Below are positions 43,184 to 56,383 of a stretch of 64,000 bases of DNA, in pieces; the first letter of the stretch is position 1; the number at the start of each line of letters is the position of its first letter. Origin of the DNA: Parietaria judaica (taxonomy: Eukaryota > Streptophyta > Magnoliopsida > Rosales > Urticaceae); assembly GCA_954871525.1 (NCBI GenBank), contig OX940864.1, positions 20,640,001 through 20,704,000 of the forward strand, written 5' to 3'. Under the pieces are notes generated by a model. That model worked only from the letters and a program-made list of their open reading frames with translations. It was not told the DNA's origin and did no database searches. A program made the position numbers and the translations under genes.

Positions 43184-43973
43184 ATTATAAAATAGCTATT
43201 AGCGGAAAAAATGCATTTAATTTCAACAACAGTTGAACTTAAATGCCTAACTTCAGAACTTGATGGTAAAAGCACCTTCGGTTGTTAAACTGTGGCAACA
43301 CTACATTTTCACCCTTCGGTTGTCAAGCCAAGCCCAATTTATAGAGACGGAGTGCCCAAGTTCTTTGGGCAAGATTTGAACGTTGAGAACTTCGTGAAGC
43401 CTCAATTTTTGGGAAAATTAATCATCAGAAAGTTGGATGATCAAATACACCAAATGAGATATATACTTAAACGGGAGCACAATTTTTTGTTCAACTCCAA
43501 AAACAGCGTAATCTATGGTTCAGAAATTTTCACAAAAGTAAAAAGAGGAGACAAAACCAAAGAATTGGAACTTACAAACTTTTCAAAAGTATTGATTTTT
43601 TCGGGATTAACCCTTGACATGTGACACGGGTAATGGTAGAGTACCAATACCAATACTCCAATAGAAGTAGTAGTAGAAATACAAAATTAAAAAATTAGAA
43701 TTTTTTCCGAGAAAACTTACAGATTATTTTTAAAAAATATTATGAGTTTTGTGGGAACTAACCCATTTTTTTTATTTTGTTTCAAAAAATAATATAATAA
43801 GAGGCCCAGTGTTACCATGTAGCTTAAATATAGGCCTCATTTGATATCAGGTAGTTGATCATAAATTGGGCCTGAAATAAATATTTTGTAAATGTTAAAA
43901 GAATAATAGAATCTGTTGGGCATCTGATGATCGAGAAAGAGAAGGCAGCGAGCGAGAGAGAGAGTTTGAAGGA
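43184..43973. other. ARPC5 upstream region, no further gene seen
   Basis: A 110-codon frame at 43,292-43,624 has no ATG near its start and matches nothing I know. The last 50 bp before the ARPC5 ATG are GA-rich (GAGAGAGAGAG), as in many plant 5' UTRs. Confidence 0.5.
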
Positions 43974-45986
43974 ATGGCAGATTTCGTGGAAGCCGACAAT
44001 GCGGAGGCCATCATCGCCAGAATCGAGCACAAGTCCGCCAAGATCGAAAGCCTCCTCAAGCAGTAAGCACCTCAATCCGACTTCACTTCTTCTCCAACAT
44101 TCAAACCAAGATCTCCTTCACTTCGTTTCGTCTCCGTGCAGGTCCAAGCCAGTCGAAGCTCTCAAAACGGCTCTTGAAGGATCGCCACCCAACACTCGAG
44201 ACGAGCGATGCAAGGTCTCTCCATTCAAACTTTTCCTGACAATCCTAGTGGAACTTGAATGAGATTGATTCTCTTTTTGTGCTAATTTAGCTCCGGAAAT
44301 GTTGCGTTTATACACGAATTTCGCTTCTTTTTTTTGCTAATTTTGCGGCGGAAACGTTACGATTATTGATGAATTGTGCGGTTTTGGTCCGGATAATGTT
44401 GCGTTCATAGGGGAGTTTTACGGTTTTGGACATTGGTTCTTTTTTGTGCTAATTTAGGTACGGGAATGTCACGTTTATAGATGAATTTTCCGGTTTTGGA
44501 CTGTATAATGCGATGATTAATTTAGGGTTACGGTGCAGTCGGCGAACTGGATTGTGGTTCATAGAGCTCTGATGGCGATAAAGGACGTGGATGGAATGTT
44601 TTCTTCTCTGGATCCGGAGTACTATGACATCCTTATGAAGTGAGTGATTTCCTCATTTTAATTTCTTTAATCGTATGGTTTCTTTCTATTAGCTATGGAT
44701 TTAATGGTTGAAGATGAATTCAGTTTGATTTATCACTAGTCAAAGGTTTGGTGTTAAATAGGAACCTAGCCAATTATGAAACCGGAACAATCACAATTCA
44801 GCCAACTAGAATTCACCAAGACGATGAATCCTGTTTTCCCTCTATTAATATGAATCATGAATAAAAGAACACCGACCTCTCCTTGAGAGGACGGTCGGAA
44901 TTCTCTCTTTGATGATGCAAAGGGAAACTAATCCCAAGCAAAGCAGTGAGAGTCACTGGCGGCCAGGGTTTGGTGCCTAATGGCCTTGACCAAATCCTAG
45001 TTACAAAATTCGGGAAATTACGTAAATAACCTTAATGTGTTAACTAAATCCTAATTACATCAAAAGGATTTCAATTTACTGATGGTATTAGTATTACTAA
45101 TTTCTTGACAAAATCTGAAACTATTAAATAGGGATTTCATTGCTGCAAGTACAAGCTGGGTTCGTTTTGTGTTACTGCTTACAACTAGGGTTGCACGCGT
45201 TACATTTATAGCGGTATTTTACTAATATAAAATTGAATACCGCATTTAGGTATTTTTTAGAAAGGAAAATCAAATATCATATTTAGAGTGTCGGTATTTA
45301 ATTACACATCTGATGTGGCCTGAACTTGGAGATTTTAGCACAACATTACTAGAAATAGGGTAAAAAGCTTGCTGAAAATAGGTCACTTGAAAAATTCAAA
45401 AAATAAAAAACAGCGACGAGAAAATTAGAGCCCCAATTAATCATAACCCTAAACCTTAAACCCTAATATATCAGTATTTCTTTAGCATAAGAAATAATTC
45501 AAAAGTATGATTTATCAGCAAGTTAGACTTATCACTTATGCATTTAAATGTGTCGAATTTTGATTACTTCTTGTTGAATTCTGGTTCCTTTTCCATTTTT
45601 CCTCTCCGACCGGCTAGTTCTTTTACATTCCGTTTTTAGCAAATGTCACAAATTCCCTTTGAACTTAGCTCGGTTGTGCACTTTACCTCCTGATTTTTAG
45701 TTTACGACAGAAATTTTCCAATTCTTAAAATAAATAATAAACAGTACTTTCCCTTGTGCGTCGGAAATGATAGATATTGTTGACTTGTGCGCAGTTCGAA
45801 GGTATTATCATCACTTGTGTTTTGACTTTTGGTTTTCCTATCTCTAAAAGGTACTTGTATAGAGGATTGTCCACCGGAGACCGCCCTACGTGCGACCAGT
45901 GCCTAAGGATTCACGAGAAATTGACCCAGAAAGCCGGTTTTGGATGTATACTCCGTTCCCTCACAGACACTGTAAATGCCGTGTGA
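43974..45986 (+). CDS. ARPC5: Actin-related protein 2/3 complex subunit 5 (p16-Arc), 132 aa
   Basis: Four exons: 43,974-44,062, 44,142-44,214, 44,539-44,639 and 45,851-45,986, all with GT-AG borders, sum 399 nt. The product starts MADFVEADNAEAIIARIEHK and contains KIESLLKQ, VEALKTALEGSPPNTRDERC, SANWIVVHRALMAIKDVDGM, YYDILMKYLYRGLSTGDRPT and CDQCLRIHEKLTQKAGFGCI, ending LTDTVNAV. This is the complete ARPC5 of plants, matching the usual length of about 132 residues. It is a structural subunit of the Arp2/3 complex, which nucleates branched actin filaments in the cytoplasm and shapes trichomes and pavement cells in Arabidopsis. Intron 3 (1,211 bp) is much longer than the other two and holds transposon-like DNA at about 44,760-45,010. 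Confidence 0.96.
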
Positions 45987-47770
45987 TTCTCGCCATATCC
46001 AACGGAAAGAATGGTCTTCGCAACATGACATTCACTTCTGTCAGCACAGAATCTTGCTGTCTAAAGGTGTTTCAACTTTCAAATTAGAGTTTGGATCTCC
46101 TTCTCTTTGTAGCAATGTAATATTTAAATTCAAACCCAAGTTTCACTTTCTCTTAAAGTTGTACAACTCGATCCGATCGTAATTAGTGTTGTAAATATTG
46201 GAGGAATAATTCCTTTATTTATTTACAAAAAAAAAAAAAATCGAAATTCCGATTGTGGTTTTTGAAATCTTGCATACGGACTTCAGATTTTATATACATA
46301 TATATAGAAAATTATATTTAATTAATAGGTAAATTAATCTTAATAGTTTGTTACTAAAAATTCAATACCAAACAAGTACTCTTAAGTTAATATCCAAAAA
46401 AAAAAATATGTGATTCCGGAATTGGGTTTTTGCTTTAGCCAGATTCTGGTTGCGGTTATTTTACGATCTTCAGTGTAGGTTTTAAATGGCCTTTGTCCAT
46501 ATTTACAGGTTAACCGACGGGTAAATATAACCGACAACCAGCGGGCATGGTAAAATAAAGAAGGAAGCAGGGTTTTGACTGATGATTAAAATAGAGTTCC
46601 GTATGGTTGCTTTCATGGATGAGAGAAAAGACAAAAGTAGTGATGACTAGGTAAGAAGAAATAGGTGACAGCTTTGTCTTGAGTCTTGATGGCTGTAAAA
46701 ACACAATCTTATTTACGAGCATATCTTCCATGGCAGCGACCAATCGCTTTAATACTCGCTCACACATTCCCAATAATCAATCACTGACTACCTATTTATT
46801 GATTCAAGCAGACCTAGTAACTCTCTTTCGGAGACAAACAGCATGTCTTAATAATATATGCATGTCTCTATTCATCTCAACCCTTGCTTTTCAAATTCAG
46901 CAACACTTCTCTACTTAAGCTACAAATCCCGATTTCCGGTTTCGTTTTTTTAACCGTAACCCGGATGTGGAAAAGAAAAATACAGAATGCGGATTTTTTC
47001 TTTCTTCTTCTTCTTCTTCTTCTTTCAAAATCAGAATTAACTTGCAACCGGATTGAGTAATTAGACAATTTCAAAATGAATTTCAAATTCTATTTTTCTT
47101 TCGGAACTAGCATTGTCGGTTAGGTTTTTCCGGAATGAAAAAATCAGTGGGGACTAATTTCAAAATTTTGATATTTTAAAGCTTCTAATTGTAATGAGAC
47201 TGGGTACTTTGGAATTTCTCGACCCCTTAGATAAACCTTAGTTCCGCCTAAAAAGAGAATTAACCCATGACTAATGTTTTAAATATGACAACAAGTATGG
47301 TGTTTGGTTCCGGATTGATAAATCCGGCAAAAATACAAAACAAAAAATTTCTTGATCAGAAACAATTTGGATCCAGAAGTTCTGGTCGGGTTTTTTCCAG
47401 AAAAATATAATGTATTTATACTATTACCTATGACATATATTTACATAACAATTATATATGTATATATAAAGAGTGAATAATGTAAAATACGGCACATAGT
47501 TATGAGAATTATTCCTTAGTAAGAGCTCCAATATTGTATTAATCATGTTAATCCCTACTTATGAAAGATATTCATAAGCAGACCAAACTCAGGAAGCCAT
47601 GGATATTCAGTTTCGCTTCCCTTTCAAAAAACTCTCCCCACTAAAAAAGATTAAGGAGAAAAACAGCCCCAAAAAGCTAAAACCATTACCAAAAGGGCCA
47701 TGATGAAATATTAACATCACAATAATATATATATATATATATGCCTAAAGAGCGACACGTTGTTCTAACC
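45987..47770. other. No gene seen between ARPC5 and the HD-Zip gene
   Basis: AT-rich DNA including the presumed 3' UTRs of both convergent genes, a (TTC)n tract at 47,006-47,025 and a TA tract at 47,727-47,742. No conserved ORF. Confidence 0.6.
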
Positions 47771-49058
47771 CTACGACCGGGTCGTCGGGGCATCCGCGGG
47801 CCGGTGCGGTACGCTCAGAGCGGCCCAGGGGCTGACGGGCCCAGGCCGGCCCGGCGGGGGCTGGCGGCTGGGCCCGCCTGCAGACACGCGCTCGCACGAG
47901 GGGCACATAGTGAGGGTGGTGGGCGGGGTCATTTGCATGTAGAGCTGCGGGGAGAGCTTCAGCGCCCGGAGCTCTTGCACTTCCTTCTGCAGCCGCCGGT
48001 TCTCGTCCGTCAGGTTCTCGCAGCACCGCTTTAGATACTCGCAGTCCACTTCCGTCTGCTTCAACTTTGTCCTGCAATATCGGTTCACCCCGTGGTTGAG
48101 TATTTGAACTTGGTAAAAATCCCGGAACATTTAGTAACAAAGGAAAGGGTCAAAAGTGTCAATATTTAAAATAACGCTAAAATTAAAATAAAATTAACTA
48201 TCGACGTCATATTTAATGCATCACAAGCGGAATATCATGTACGACAAACAACCATTTTTGTTTTTAATTAAATGCAAAGGCATGAAAACTGTGACACCAA
48301 ACGAGGGTTTTTGGTATGTTACCAAAAAGCATTTATATCGCTTCCTCCAATCCTAAAATGACGAAAATACCCCCAACGATGCCTCACTCACCTTGCCCTC
48401 CGGTTCTGAAACCACACCTCCACCTGCCTCGGCCGGAGGTTCAGCTGCTTCGCCAGCGCCTGCTTCTGCTTCTGCCAAAACCCCAAACTACCCCTCGTCA
48501 GCACTGGCGAGTTCTCACGCTAGGAAATGACGGAAACGCCCTTACCGGGTTGAGGGTGTTGTGGTCCTTGAAGGTCTCCTCGAGGACGAGGGCCTGCTCC
48601 TTGGTGAGCCGGAGCTTCTTCCTCGCCGCGTCCCCGCCGGGCCCGTCCTCGTCGTCGCTCCCGCGAGAGCACGAGTCCCGCTCTCCCTCGGTTTCTTCCC
48701 CGACGAGCTCGCTCCCCTTCCCGCTCAGGCTCGACACCGTGCTGTTCGGCGACGAGCCCCCGTTCTCCTCCTCGAACTCCCTCGCCGGGATTTTCGCCGG
48801 CGTCCGGTCTGCAAGGGGCAATCTCGTAAATATATTCGTTATTGCATGGGACCATGTGATATATAACGAAGGATTCTTACCAGAAGAAAGGCGAAAGATT
48901 TCGTTCCAGTGAGTGGGCTTCTGGTGAGGCTGACGAAGGAACTGCATGGGATTACTCCGACCCGCCATTACCGAAGGCTTCGAAGCTACGTTGTTGGCGT
49001 TTCCGCCGCATCCCAAGCTCAAGCTCAGCCCTAACCCGTCGTCAACTTTCTCGCCCAT
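47771..49058 (-). CDS. HD-Zip class II transcription factor (273 aa)
   Basis: Four exons on the minus strand: 49,058-48,881, 48,808-48,546, 48,471-48,392 and 48,071-47,771; GT-AG borders and phases agree, sum 822 nt. The protein begins [16 protein letters not shown], containing an EAR-type LxLxL repression motif, and has a [13 protein letters not shown] segment. The homeodomain lies at about 121-176 ([10 protein letters not shown]...[40 protein letters not shown]), followed by a leucine zipper (about 182-211) and the class II redox motif CPSCE at 230-234. It most resembles the HAT1/HAT2/HAT4(ATHB2) subgroup, nuclear repressors in shade avoidance and auxin responses that bind AATNATT-like sites. 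The exact ortholog cannot be decided. The GC-rich C-terminus ([14 protein letters not shown]) is diverged from Arabidopsis members. Confidence 0.94.
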
Positions 49059-49139
49059 TTTCTCGGCAACCAAACACCCAGAGAGAGAAAAGCAAGGTTC
49101 TTGAGGGTGTGAAGAGAGGGATGTGAGTTGTTTACTTGT

Positions 49140-49215
49140 TTTGCAGGGTCTTCAAAGGGTGATGGGAGTGGGACTATATATATATATATTGAGAGAGAGA
49201 GAGAGATACACAGTA
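49140..49215 (-). promoter_or_regulatory. Putative core promoter of the HD-Zip gene
   Basis: Read on the minus strand, a CT microsatellite (about 49,190-49,206) is followed by a TATATATATA run (about 49,173-49,188) some 115-130 bp upstream of the ATG at 49,058. The intervening leader is CT-rich, as expected of a plant 5' UTR. The transcription start is not provable here. Confidence 0.4.
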
Positions 49216-49443
49216 GAGAGAGAAGGCAGAGTTGTGAGATAGATATAATGATGAGGTTGGTGTCAGAGGGGAGAGAAGCAGATGATATGATGGCTTATTT
49301 GCTCTACACTTTCTCTCTCTAGACCTCTATCTATGAATCTCTCTAGATTTTTCCTTTTCAAATATAAATCGTAATTTTTTTAATTATTATTTTTCTAACA
49401 TTGACAGTTAATTTAAAAATAAATAAATAATAAAAAAGTCCTC

Positions 49444-49901
49444 GAGTATTAAATTGAAAATACTTAATACTTGGTCAAAGAAAAAAACACCTTGTACCCA
49501 AAGTCTAAAAGTAGTTGTAAAAGTATCCAAAATCACATTTGGAGAGTTGATCACTCTATTCTCGTAACGCAGTTAACTTGCCTGTTAACTTTGGTCACAT
49601 GGACAAACGTGGATTGCTGACATAGCAATTTTTTGTCACATGAACGAGCCCACATCACCCTCGCTTACGACAAAACAACAAATTAAACCCCTAATAGGCT
49701 CGTCCACGTGGCAAAAAAATGTCATGTCAGCAACCGCGTTTGTCCACGTGGCCAGAGTTAACGAGTAAGTTACTTGCGTTACGAGAATGAAGTGGTCAAC
49801 ACCCTAAATACGACTTTTGATACTTTTAGCACCACTTTTAAACTTTAACTACACGAAGAATTTTTTGACCAAACTTTGAGTATTTTCGCCGTCATTAACC
49901 C
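49444..49901. mobile_element. Fold-back MITE upstream of the HD-Zip gene (about 458 bp)
   Basis: Long imperfect inverted arms: on the minus strand GGGTTAATGACGGCGAAAAT then ACTCAAAGTTTGGTC at the right end, and ATTGAAAATACTTAATACTT then GGTC at the left. The inner arms share TTCTCGTAACGCA, GTTAACT, and GGACAAACG. It carries CCACGTGG cores. No clear target duplication; by its GGCGAAAATACT end it may be Mutator-like. Confidence 0.65.
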
Positions 49902-52490
49902 AATTGAAAATAACAAACATGTCCTCATTTTGTTATGTGTTTAACAAAAAAAGGACCAATATAAAAGCAATCAGAGTTTATAGGTTTATTACATAAAATA
50001 ATTATATTTAATGATATTAACAATAACTGTTATTTACAAATATTTTTAACTTCTTATTAAAAATTGAATTTTTTATTTTTTGTAAAAAAACTAAAACTTA
50101 TAACTTTTTATGTTTAAATTTTTTTATTATTTTCAACCTGTATAACCAAGGAGCAATCGGTGCCGATAGCCGGAAAAATTGAGCAACCAGCGGACGTTTG
50201 TTCTTTGTTTCACACTGTTAGTAACTTATTCATTATAATTAAAGACCTCTAATACATTTTATTTTTTCATAACAGTAGGCAAATATAATTATTTTTTCAG
50301 CTGTATTTCATATTAAATTTATTTTTGGCTTTTATATTCAATGGAAACTCTATACCTGTGTTTTTTACTTTTTCTAACGTAAACTTGATTATTAGAAAAA
50401 GCCAAATACTCTGGTTAGGATGTGCGTTAAAAAATTAAAAACTCAGGGTTACTTAAAAAAAATACGGTTTTGATTTTTAACTGTGGTTAAAAACTGTCTC
50501 GTCTGTGAATTAATTATTGTAAAAACTTCTGAGCGTGATGATGATGATCGTCTGTTACAGAAAAAAGAAAAAGCGGCTTTCTCGCTCTTTGAACGTTGAC
50601 GAAATGCGCGCGTGTGATGCACGCGCTGAAATAATTGGATCATGATGATGTTACTTGGCTGATTATCAAATGATAATGATATAAGATGGATCACGATGTG
50701 GGACCCACTTTGGTGGCTTTTCAGCAGGCACGCCCTGCCACAAATCACGAGGCAAATGAGTGCATTTCCTTCTTTTTTGTGAGTTGTAACTTTTATTTCT
50801 CACTAGATATTGACTCTGTACGTGGAATAATGTATGTTATTTGCTGGTAAAGTAATCAAATATGAAATTTTGTATTTAATTATTAATTGTTTGTCATGGT
50901 AGAGTTGACAGTAGAATCTAACTCCGTGTCTCCAAGTAAGTATGTGTGTTTAATTTTCATTCATTTTAAAATTATTCTTTTTATAATTAAAACTACCAGT
51001 ATTCAAATTTTACTTTTTACTAAATTTTTATTCACTCCTTCCACTAATTCAATAAAATTCCAAAGTTTTCTGAATAAATTTTTTTATATTTGGAAAAGTG
51101 ATATTTGTCGAAGATACAAAGGGATATCTAAATTCTATTAAACTAATTAAACTAACGAAAAAGTGAGCGAAAATTAGAAGAAAAAAACATGAAGAACTAT
51201 GAAAAATAATGAACAATTTTATGACAAAAATTTATATATATGACGTCAAAATAATGAACTGCAAAATTATCAAAATATTAAAAAAAAAAGTTGAATAAAA
51301 AGTGTGTCACACGTCTTAAAGGTTTTTTTTTCTTTCTTAATTGTTCAACATTTAAAAAATTATTGTTAGCAATCAAACTTGTTTGACTTTGTGATATCTC
51401 TACAACAAATCTTCGAGAGATCTCAAGTTCGATCCAAGCGAAACACAGATAAACTTGTAAATACAGTTACGGGTAAATCTAGAACCAGTACATTCTAGTT
51501 TAAGTTTACCCGGATCCGGATTTTCCCTCCAACGATCATTTAATCATGGCCGTTGGATTTGATCATCCAACAGCCCATGATTGTCATTATTAAAAATAAA
51601 ATAAAAACAAGACACTAAAGTATAGTCGTTGCAAATGTTACTGTTTTATAACGTTAAAAATTTAACCCTACTCATTGATTCTTTATAATTTTTAACTCTA
51701 TAAAAACCACACTTCATCCCCACAAAATTCACTCAAATATTAGTACATGTTGCAACCTTAGCCATAACGTTATTCTAGTAAAAAAAAAAAGTTATATTAC
51801 TTAGAACATTATTTATTAGAATGAATGATTTTGGTGATTAGTTATATATTATTCAGACAGTTTTGTTCCCTAAAAGCAATTAAGTATATATTTTTATAGA
51901 ACATTTCTATTTATTATTTTGTTTATTTGATCCTTGATTTTATTGAAATTCCTATATTTGAACATTTGGTTTAGTTTTCTTTCTTTCTAAAATTCTCTGT
52001 TAAAATTCAAAATTAACATAATGTCAAACAAAAATTAAAACTATCATAGAGTTGCACGAAAACAAAATCATTACACCTCCATAAATGTTTGCAATGCTCA
52101 ACACACTTTTAGGCGACATGTTTCCTTATAGCAAGACTGCTAATATATAATTAGATTATTGATAATATTCTTCACTATTATACACTTTTTGGCGTATGTT
52201 TCCACTTGGTCGAAGTCATAAATTACCATTATTTAATCATCATGAAATTACGTTTCTTTGTCTATCGAAGTGGATAAAAACGCAGATGGAAATTAAAGTT
52301 TATTATATGTGGCACAATTTCTACTTTTGCACAACGAGTGCTCGCATAGTCTTAATCTTTTTTACCGGCAATAGTACAAGATTACAAGACAATGCAGAAC
52401 CAAGAAACATGTCTACATCTAGTTTAATGAAGTATTGAATATTTTCTATTATTAGAGTTTAATGATACATAAACACATGTCTTGTATGTT
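49902..52490. other. AT-rich DNA, no gene seen
   Basis: Only short low-complexity ORFs. A small palindromic stretch around 51,500-51,590 (CCAACGATCATTTAATC ... GATCATCCAACAGCC) may be a MITE end. Confidence 0.6.
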
Positions 52491-52493
52491 TAA

Positions 52494-53136
52494 GACTATC
52501 TCCACCCGAATCCCCCATTTTCTACTCCATTTTGAAGTGAATGTCACATCAAACACTACTTCATCTCCACCCGAACTTCATTTTTAACACCAAATGAAAT
52601 ATTCTTTTTATATTAATTCCTCTCTTATTTATCTTCATACCCTTATAATTATTTACAACTTTAGAATTATACCACTCATTCATAATTGTAATAATAAACA
52701 AATATTCTATAAATTAATTTAAAATACGAGTACGCATATTAACGTCTTTTTTTTTGTCTTTCTGTTTATTCATTACTTAATTTTTTTATTTCCTTAGAAA
52801 TTACACTTAAAAGCAATGGATTTAAATTCTTTAGCGTTTTAAATTATTGAAAATAATGAATTTAAATAAAATAAACACTTAAACTAATTTATATAAATAT
52901 TTTTGGGATCAAATATTAAATAATTTTTTAAAATATAGTCAATTGTATAAATAAAGAACTCTTAAAGGATTAAAACATAAATAAAGATAATAAATGGAGG
53001 GATGAATAGTGTAACGCTAAATCTGGAGAAACACTATTCATAAAACACATCTCACTCCATAATGGAGTCAGATATGCAGTTCGGGTGGAGCTCCACAACA
53101 CCATTTTGAAGAAATGGGGTTCGGGTGGAGAAGCTC
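52494..53136. mobile_element. PIF/Harbinger-type MITE (643 bp)
   Basis: Ends GACTATCTCCACCCGAA (left) and the inverse TTCGGGTGGAGAAGCTC (right) are flanked by TAA (52491-52493 and 53137-53139), the 3-bp target of PIF/Harbinger elements. A second inner copy of CATCTCCACCCGAACTTCA lies at about 52,563, and its inverse at about 53,078-53,092. Confidence 0.8.
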
Positions 53137-53139
53137 TAA

Positions 53140-54900
53140 CATATTCAAAGTTGAACCTCGATACTTTTTATAGTCTTTGAATAGTGTTGTTGTTAGAAGA
53201 GATTGTTATGCGTCATACTTAGTATAAGTTTGAGTATTTATACGATAAATATCTATTTATTATATTAAAAAAAGGGATTTTTATGGTCTAAAAATAATAT
53301 GGTTTATTTCTGCATTTTTTTAATAAGAGTGGCACTATCGGCCAAGGTTACAATGCAGTATCGCATTACTAGATATATTCAGTGTAAGAACATGTGACAC
53401 TATTGGTCAAGCTTACAAATATGTAAAGGGGAGAGTCATTTGAGTCTCATGAAGTTTGAATCTGTGACTTCTTGAATATGTATATAGTTGAGGTATGACT
53501 ATGTGAAGTTCGTTTGTTTTTTGTTTTTTATTTTTTTATTTTATTATAATGGGTTTACTTTCCCACTTTAGCTGGAGTAAGTTTATTTTCAAACAAAAAC
53601 GTTTTGTGAATCATGACACAGGGTCAAGGTGAAATAAATGCTAAATAAATTTACATGCCACAAGTCCTCGTTTACCTTTTACGGTAAGAATATTTATATG
53701 CTATAAAAAGTATAATTTATGTTTTTATTTTTTTATATGTGGAGAAATTTTTCAATAATATAAATTTTCTTTTGCGTGATAAATTAAGTTTTAATATTAA
53801 CTCTTTATCCTGAATTTTTATGTGACGATATATGAGTTCTCTACACAGTAGAGGATGTACGTAAGAGAGAGGTGGTGTTCAAATCATCTCCAGAAAAAAA
53901 AAATATGTTTAATAATACCTCAGTGTATTTTTTTTACGGTAAATTCATATAAATTTTTTATTCAACTCCCCATAATTTTCACATAAATTTAAATATAAAC
54001 CCCTCAAATTAAATATTTGACTGTCTCCACATTTTCACTCCTTTTGACAACGTTTTTTAGTTTGTTTTTACCACATGGCGATATGACTGACCTACATAGC
54101 TTAATTTTTACATAATAAAACATGTGTTTGAGTACTATGCGAGAACTCATTTATTTTTAATTCTTTGGAGTTCTTCTAGCTCATATGTAGTCAAAATAGG
54201 CAAAAACGTGGATAAATTATACGTTACCACGCTAAAATTTTTATATCATTGATAAAGTTTGATAATATAAGTCATACTTTTTTAATATGTCGATATGTTT
54301 GTCGCAAATTTTTTTTATTTTTTTTTATTTTTTTAACGTTTTGGGGTTTCTTGTAATTGATTAGTTACTTGGTCGAGAAAACTGAATCGAAGATTAACCG
54401 GTGAAAATGGTGACAATGAGAACATTTATGTCTCTATCTTCCATTTCCATTAATTGCAGTAGATCATATGGTAGATTGCAATTAAAAATGAATTTACTTT
54501 CTGTTCAAATTCAACAAAAGCATTTAGTGAGAAAGTTTGACGGACGGTATTTTGCATTAAATTCTTTTTTATTTTTATTTGTTTTTACTTTTTCATGTGT
54601 TGTAAAGTCCAACAAGATAAGTTACAGACATGTCATTAATGAAAATGTTGGTTAATTTGGGTCCCTATTAATACCCTAATGAGTTACAAGAAAGGAGCCA
54701 TAATAAAGCCTGATTTTCACTTTCCTAGCTCTAACTAATAATTATATTTGCCTAACCAAAACTTAATTAGCATTTAATATTATCCTTACTAACTGTACGG
54801 TGGTTACTTACATCCATTAAAGCAGTAGCTTAGGTAGAGAATAGAGATGTTACACACTTACACTTACATACATTATAAAGCAAAGATTTTCAAAATCCTA
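53140..54900. other. AT-rich DNA, no gene seen
   Basis: No conserved ORF, clear repeat or RNA gene noticed. A 84-codon frame at 54,401 starts with GTG and matches nothing I know. Confidence 0.6.
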
Positions 54901-54905
54901 GCAAC

Positions 54906-55511
54906 TGCGGTGCAACCGGTCGGTTTACCTGTTTATTTTTTACTATTTTGTATCCTTAACCTAATTCCGGTTAGTCATGTTTTAATAACCTTAACCTGTT
55001 TTTAAAACCGGTTAACCGGAAACCGGTAAACCTAATTTCCGGTTATCAAAATCCGATTAACCTGTTTAATAACCGTAACCTGTTTTTTTTAATATAGCAT
55101 TTAACAGAGTTTATCTCAACGATAAAATATATCGGTCCAAAATAAATCGCAATAAAACAACCGAGTCCAAAAAGAAATATACCGGTCCAAAACATAAATC
55201 CAAAAGTACAACAATTATAAATAAAAAAATATTCAGTTCAACAACTCGAAGAGGCTTTGACTGAAAGAGAGAAAAACATACTTAATTTAATTTTAAAATA
55301 TTTAAATAAATAAATAAATAAATAAATATCAAAACCGGTTACAAAAATAACCGGTTTTGAAAAATAAATAACCTGTACCCTTATCATGTTTGAAACCGGA
55401 TACGGTTAACCTTAACCTGTTTTTAAAATAATTCAGTTACAGTTATTTTAAACCGGATAATTTTCGGTTACGGTTTTAAAATACGGTTACCGGTTATTTG
55501 GCACACCCCTA
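54906..55511. mobile_element. hAT-like MITE (606 bp) rich in AACCGGT
   Basis: The right end, on the minus strand, is TAGGGGTGTGCCAAATAACC; the left end is TGCGGTGCAACCGGT. The flanks CTAGCAAC (54898-54905) and GTAGCAAC (55512-55519) match at 7 of 8 bases. Both halves are filled with AACCGG/CCGGTT words in inverted orientation around an AT-rich centre. Confidence 0.75.
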
Positions 55512-55519
55512 GTAGCAAC

Positions 55520-56375
55520 ACAGACACATTATGAATAAACACTGGAAAAAATAAAAAATTATACTTCATCTAATTTTCTAAGTATTTTTTTTTTTTTTAC
55601 AAATAACCTTATTATAAAATGGGTTGGCTATTATGTTGTTTTATGAGGAAATATTAACGTAGTTAATACTGGAAATTAAAACTAATAATAACTAATGAAA
55701 TAAAATAATAAAGAATGAAACTGATAATGAGTACTATTACAGACCTTAATCGAGGTTACTAATTGTAAACAAAAAAATAAAAATTATTAAGGATATTTGG
55801 AAGGGATAAAGGTATTTTGGTTCATAACTTTCACACGCATGCACGAAGATAATTGAGCAACTTTTACATACCTAAAAAGAACAACTTGGAAAATGAATTT
55901 TCCAAAACAAACTACTATAATCAATATGGTTTATGCCGCTAATGGCATTAAACAACCTATAAACACATTAAATAGTAAATATCCTTTGTTTTAGGTGTGG
56001 TTTTACTATTCGACGATGATCAGGGGATTAGCAAGTTTGTAATGTTTTTGAAAATATGTATGCTGAATAATATTACAAGGCAGATTATTATGAAATGAAA
56101 ATAGAGTATGTACTCCCAAAAATTGGTTCCTCATAAATATTACAGTGCTTGAATCGAAGGTATATTTCGACTTAGAGTGCGAGTGGTGGATTCAGGATCG
56201 AGCTCACTGGAGATAAACGTGGTGGACTGGACGATTATATTTCTAGTTTTGATTACTTTTTGACGATAAACATGTCGTCGATTATTTTCCGCTGCATAGC
56301 TTCTGCGAATTCCTTTTTCTTTTTAATTCCCCATACCTTGAGAATCTCTCCCTCCCATCAAAAAGATCACTTTCA
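55520..56375. other. AT-rich DNA, no gene seen
   Basis: No recognisable coding sequence or repeat between the two hAT-type MITEs. Confidence 0.6.
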
Positions 56376-56383
56376 AAGTTAGA

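Noticed and set aside
43292..43624. 110-codon ORF upstream of ARPC5
   Set aside because: Starts with GTG, the next ATG is far inside, composition is like intergenic DNA, and no family resemblance was seen.
47741..48034. Plus-strand 97-codon ORF rich in Arg and Gly
   Set aside because: Antisense to the GC-rich last exon of the HD-Zip gene, whose exon is supported by the zipper and CPSCE motif.
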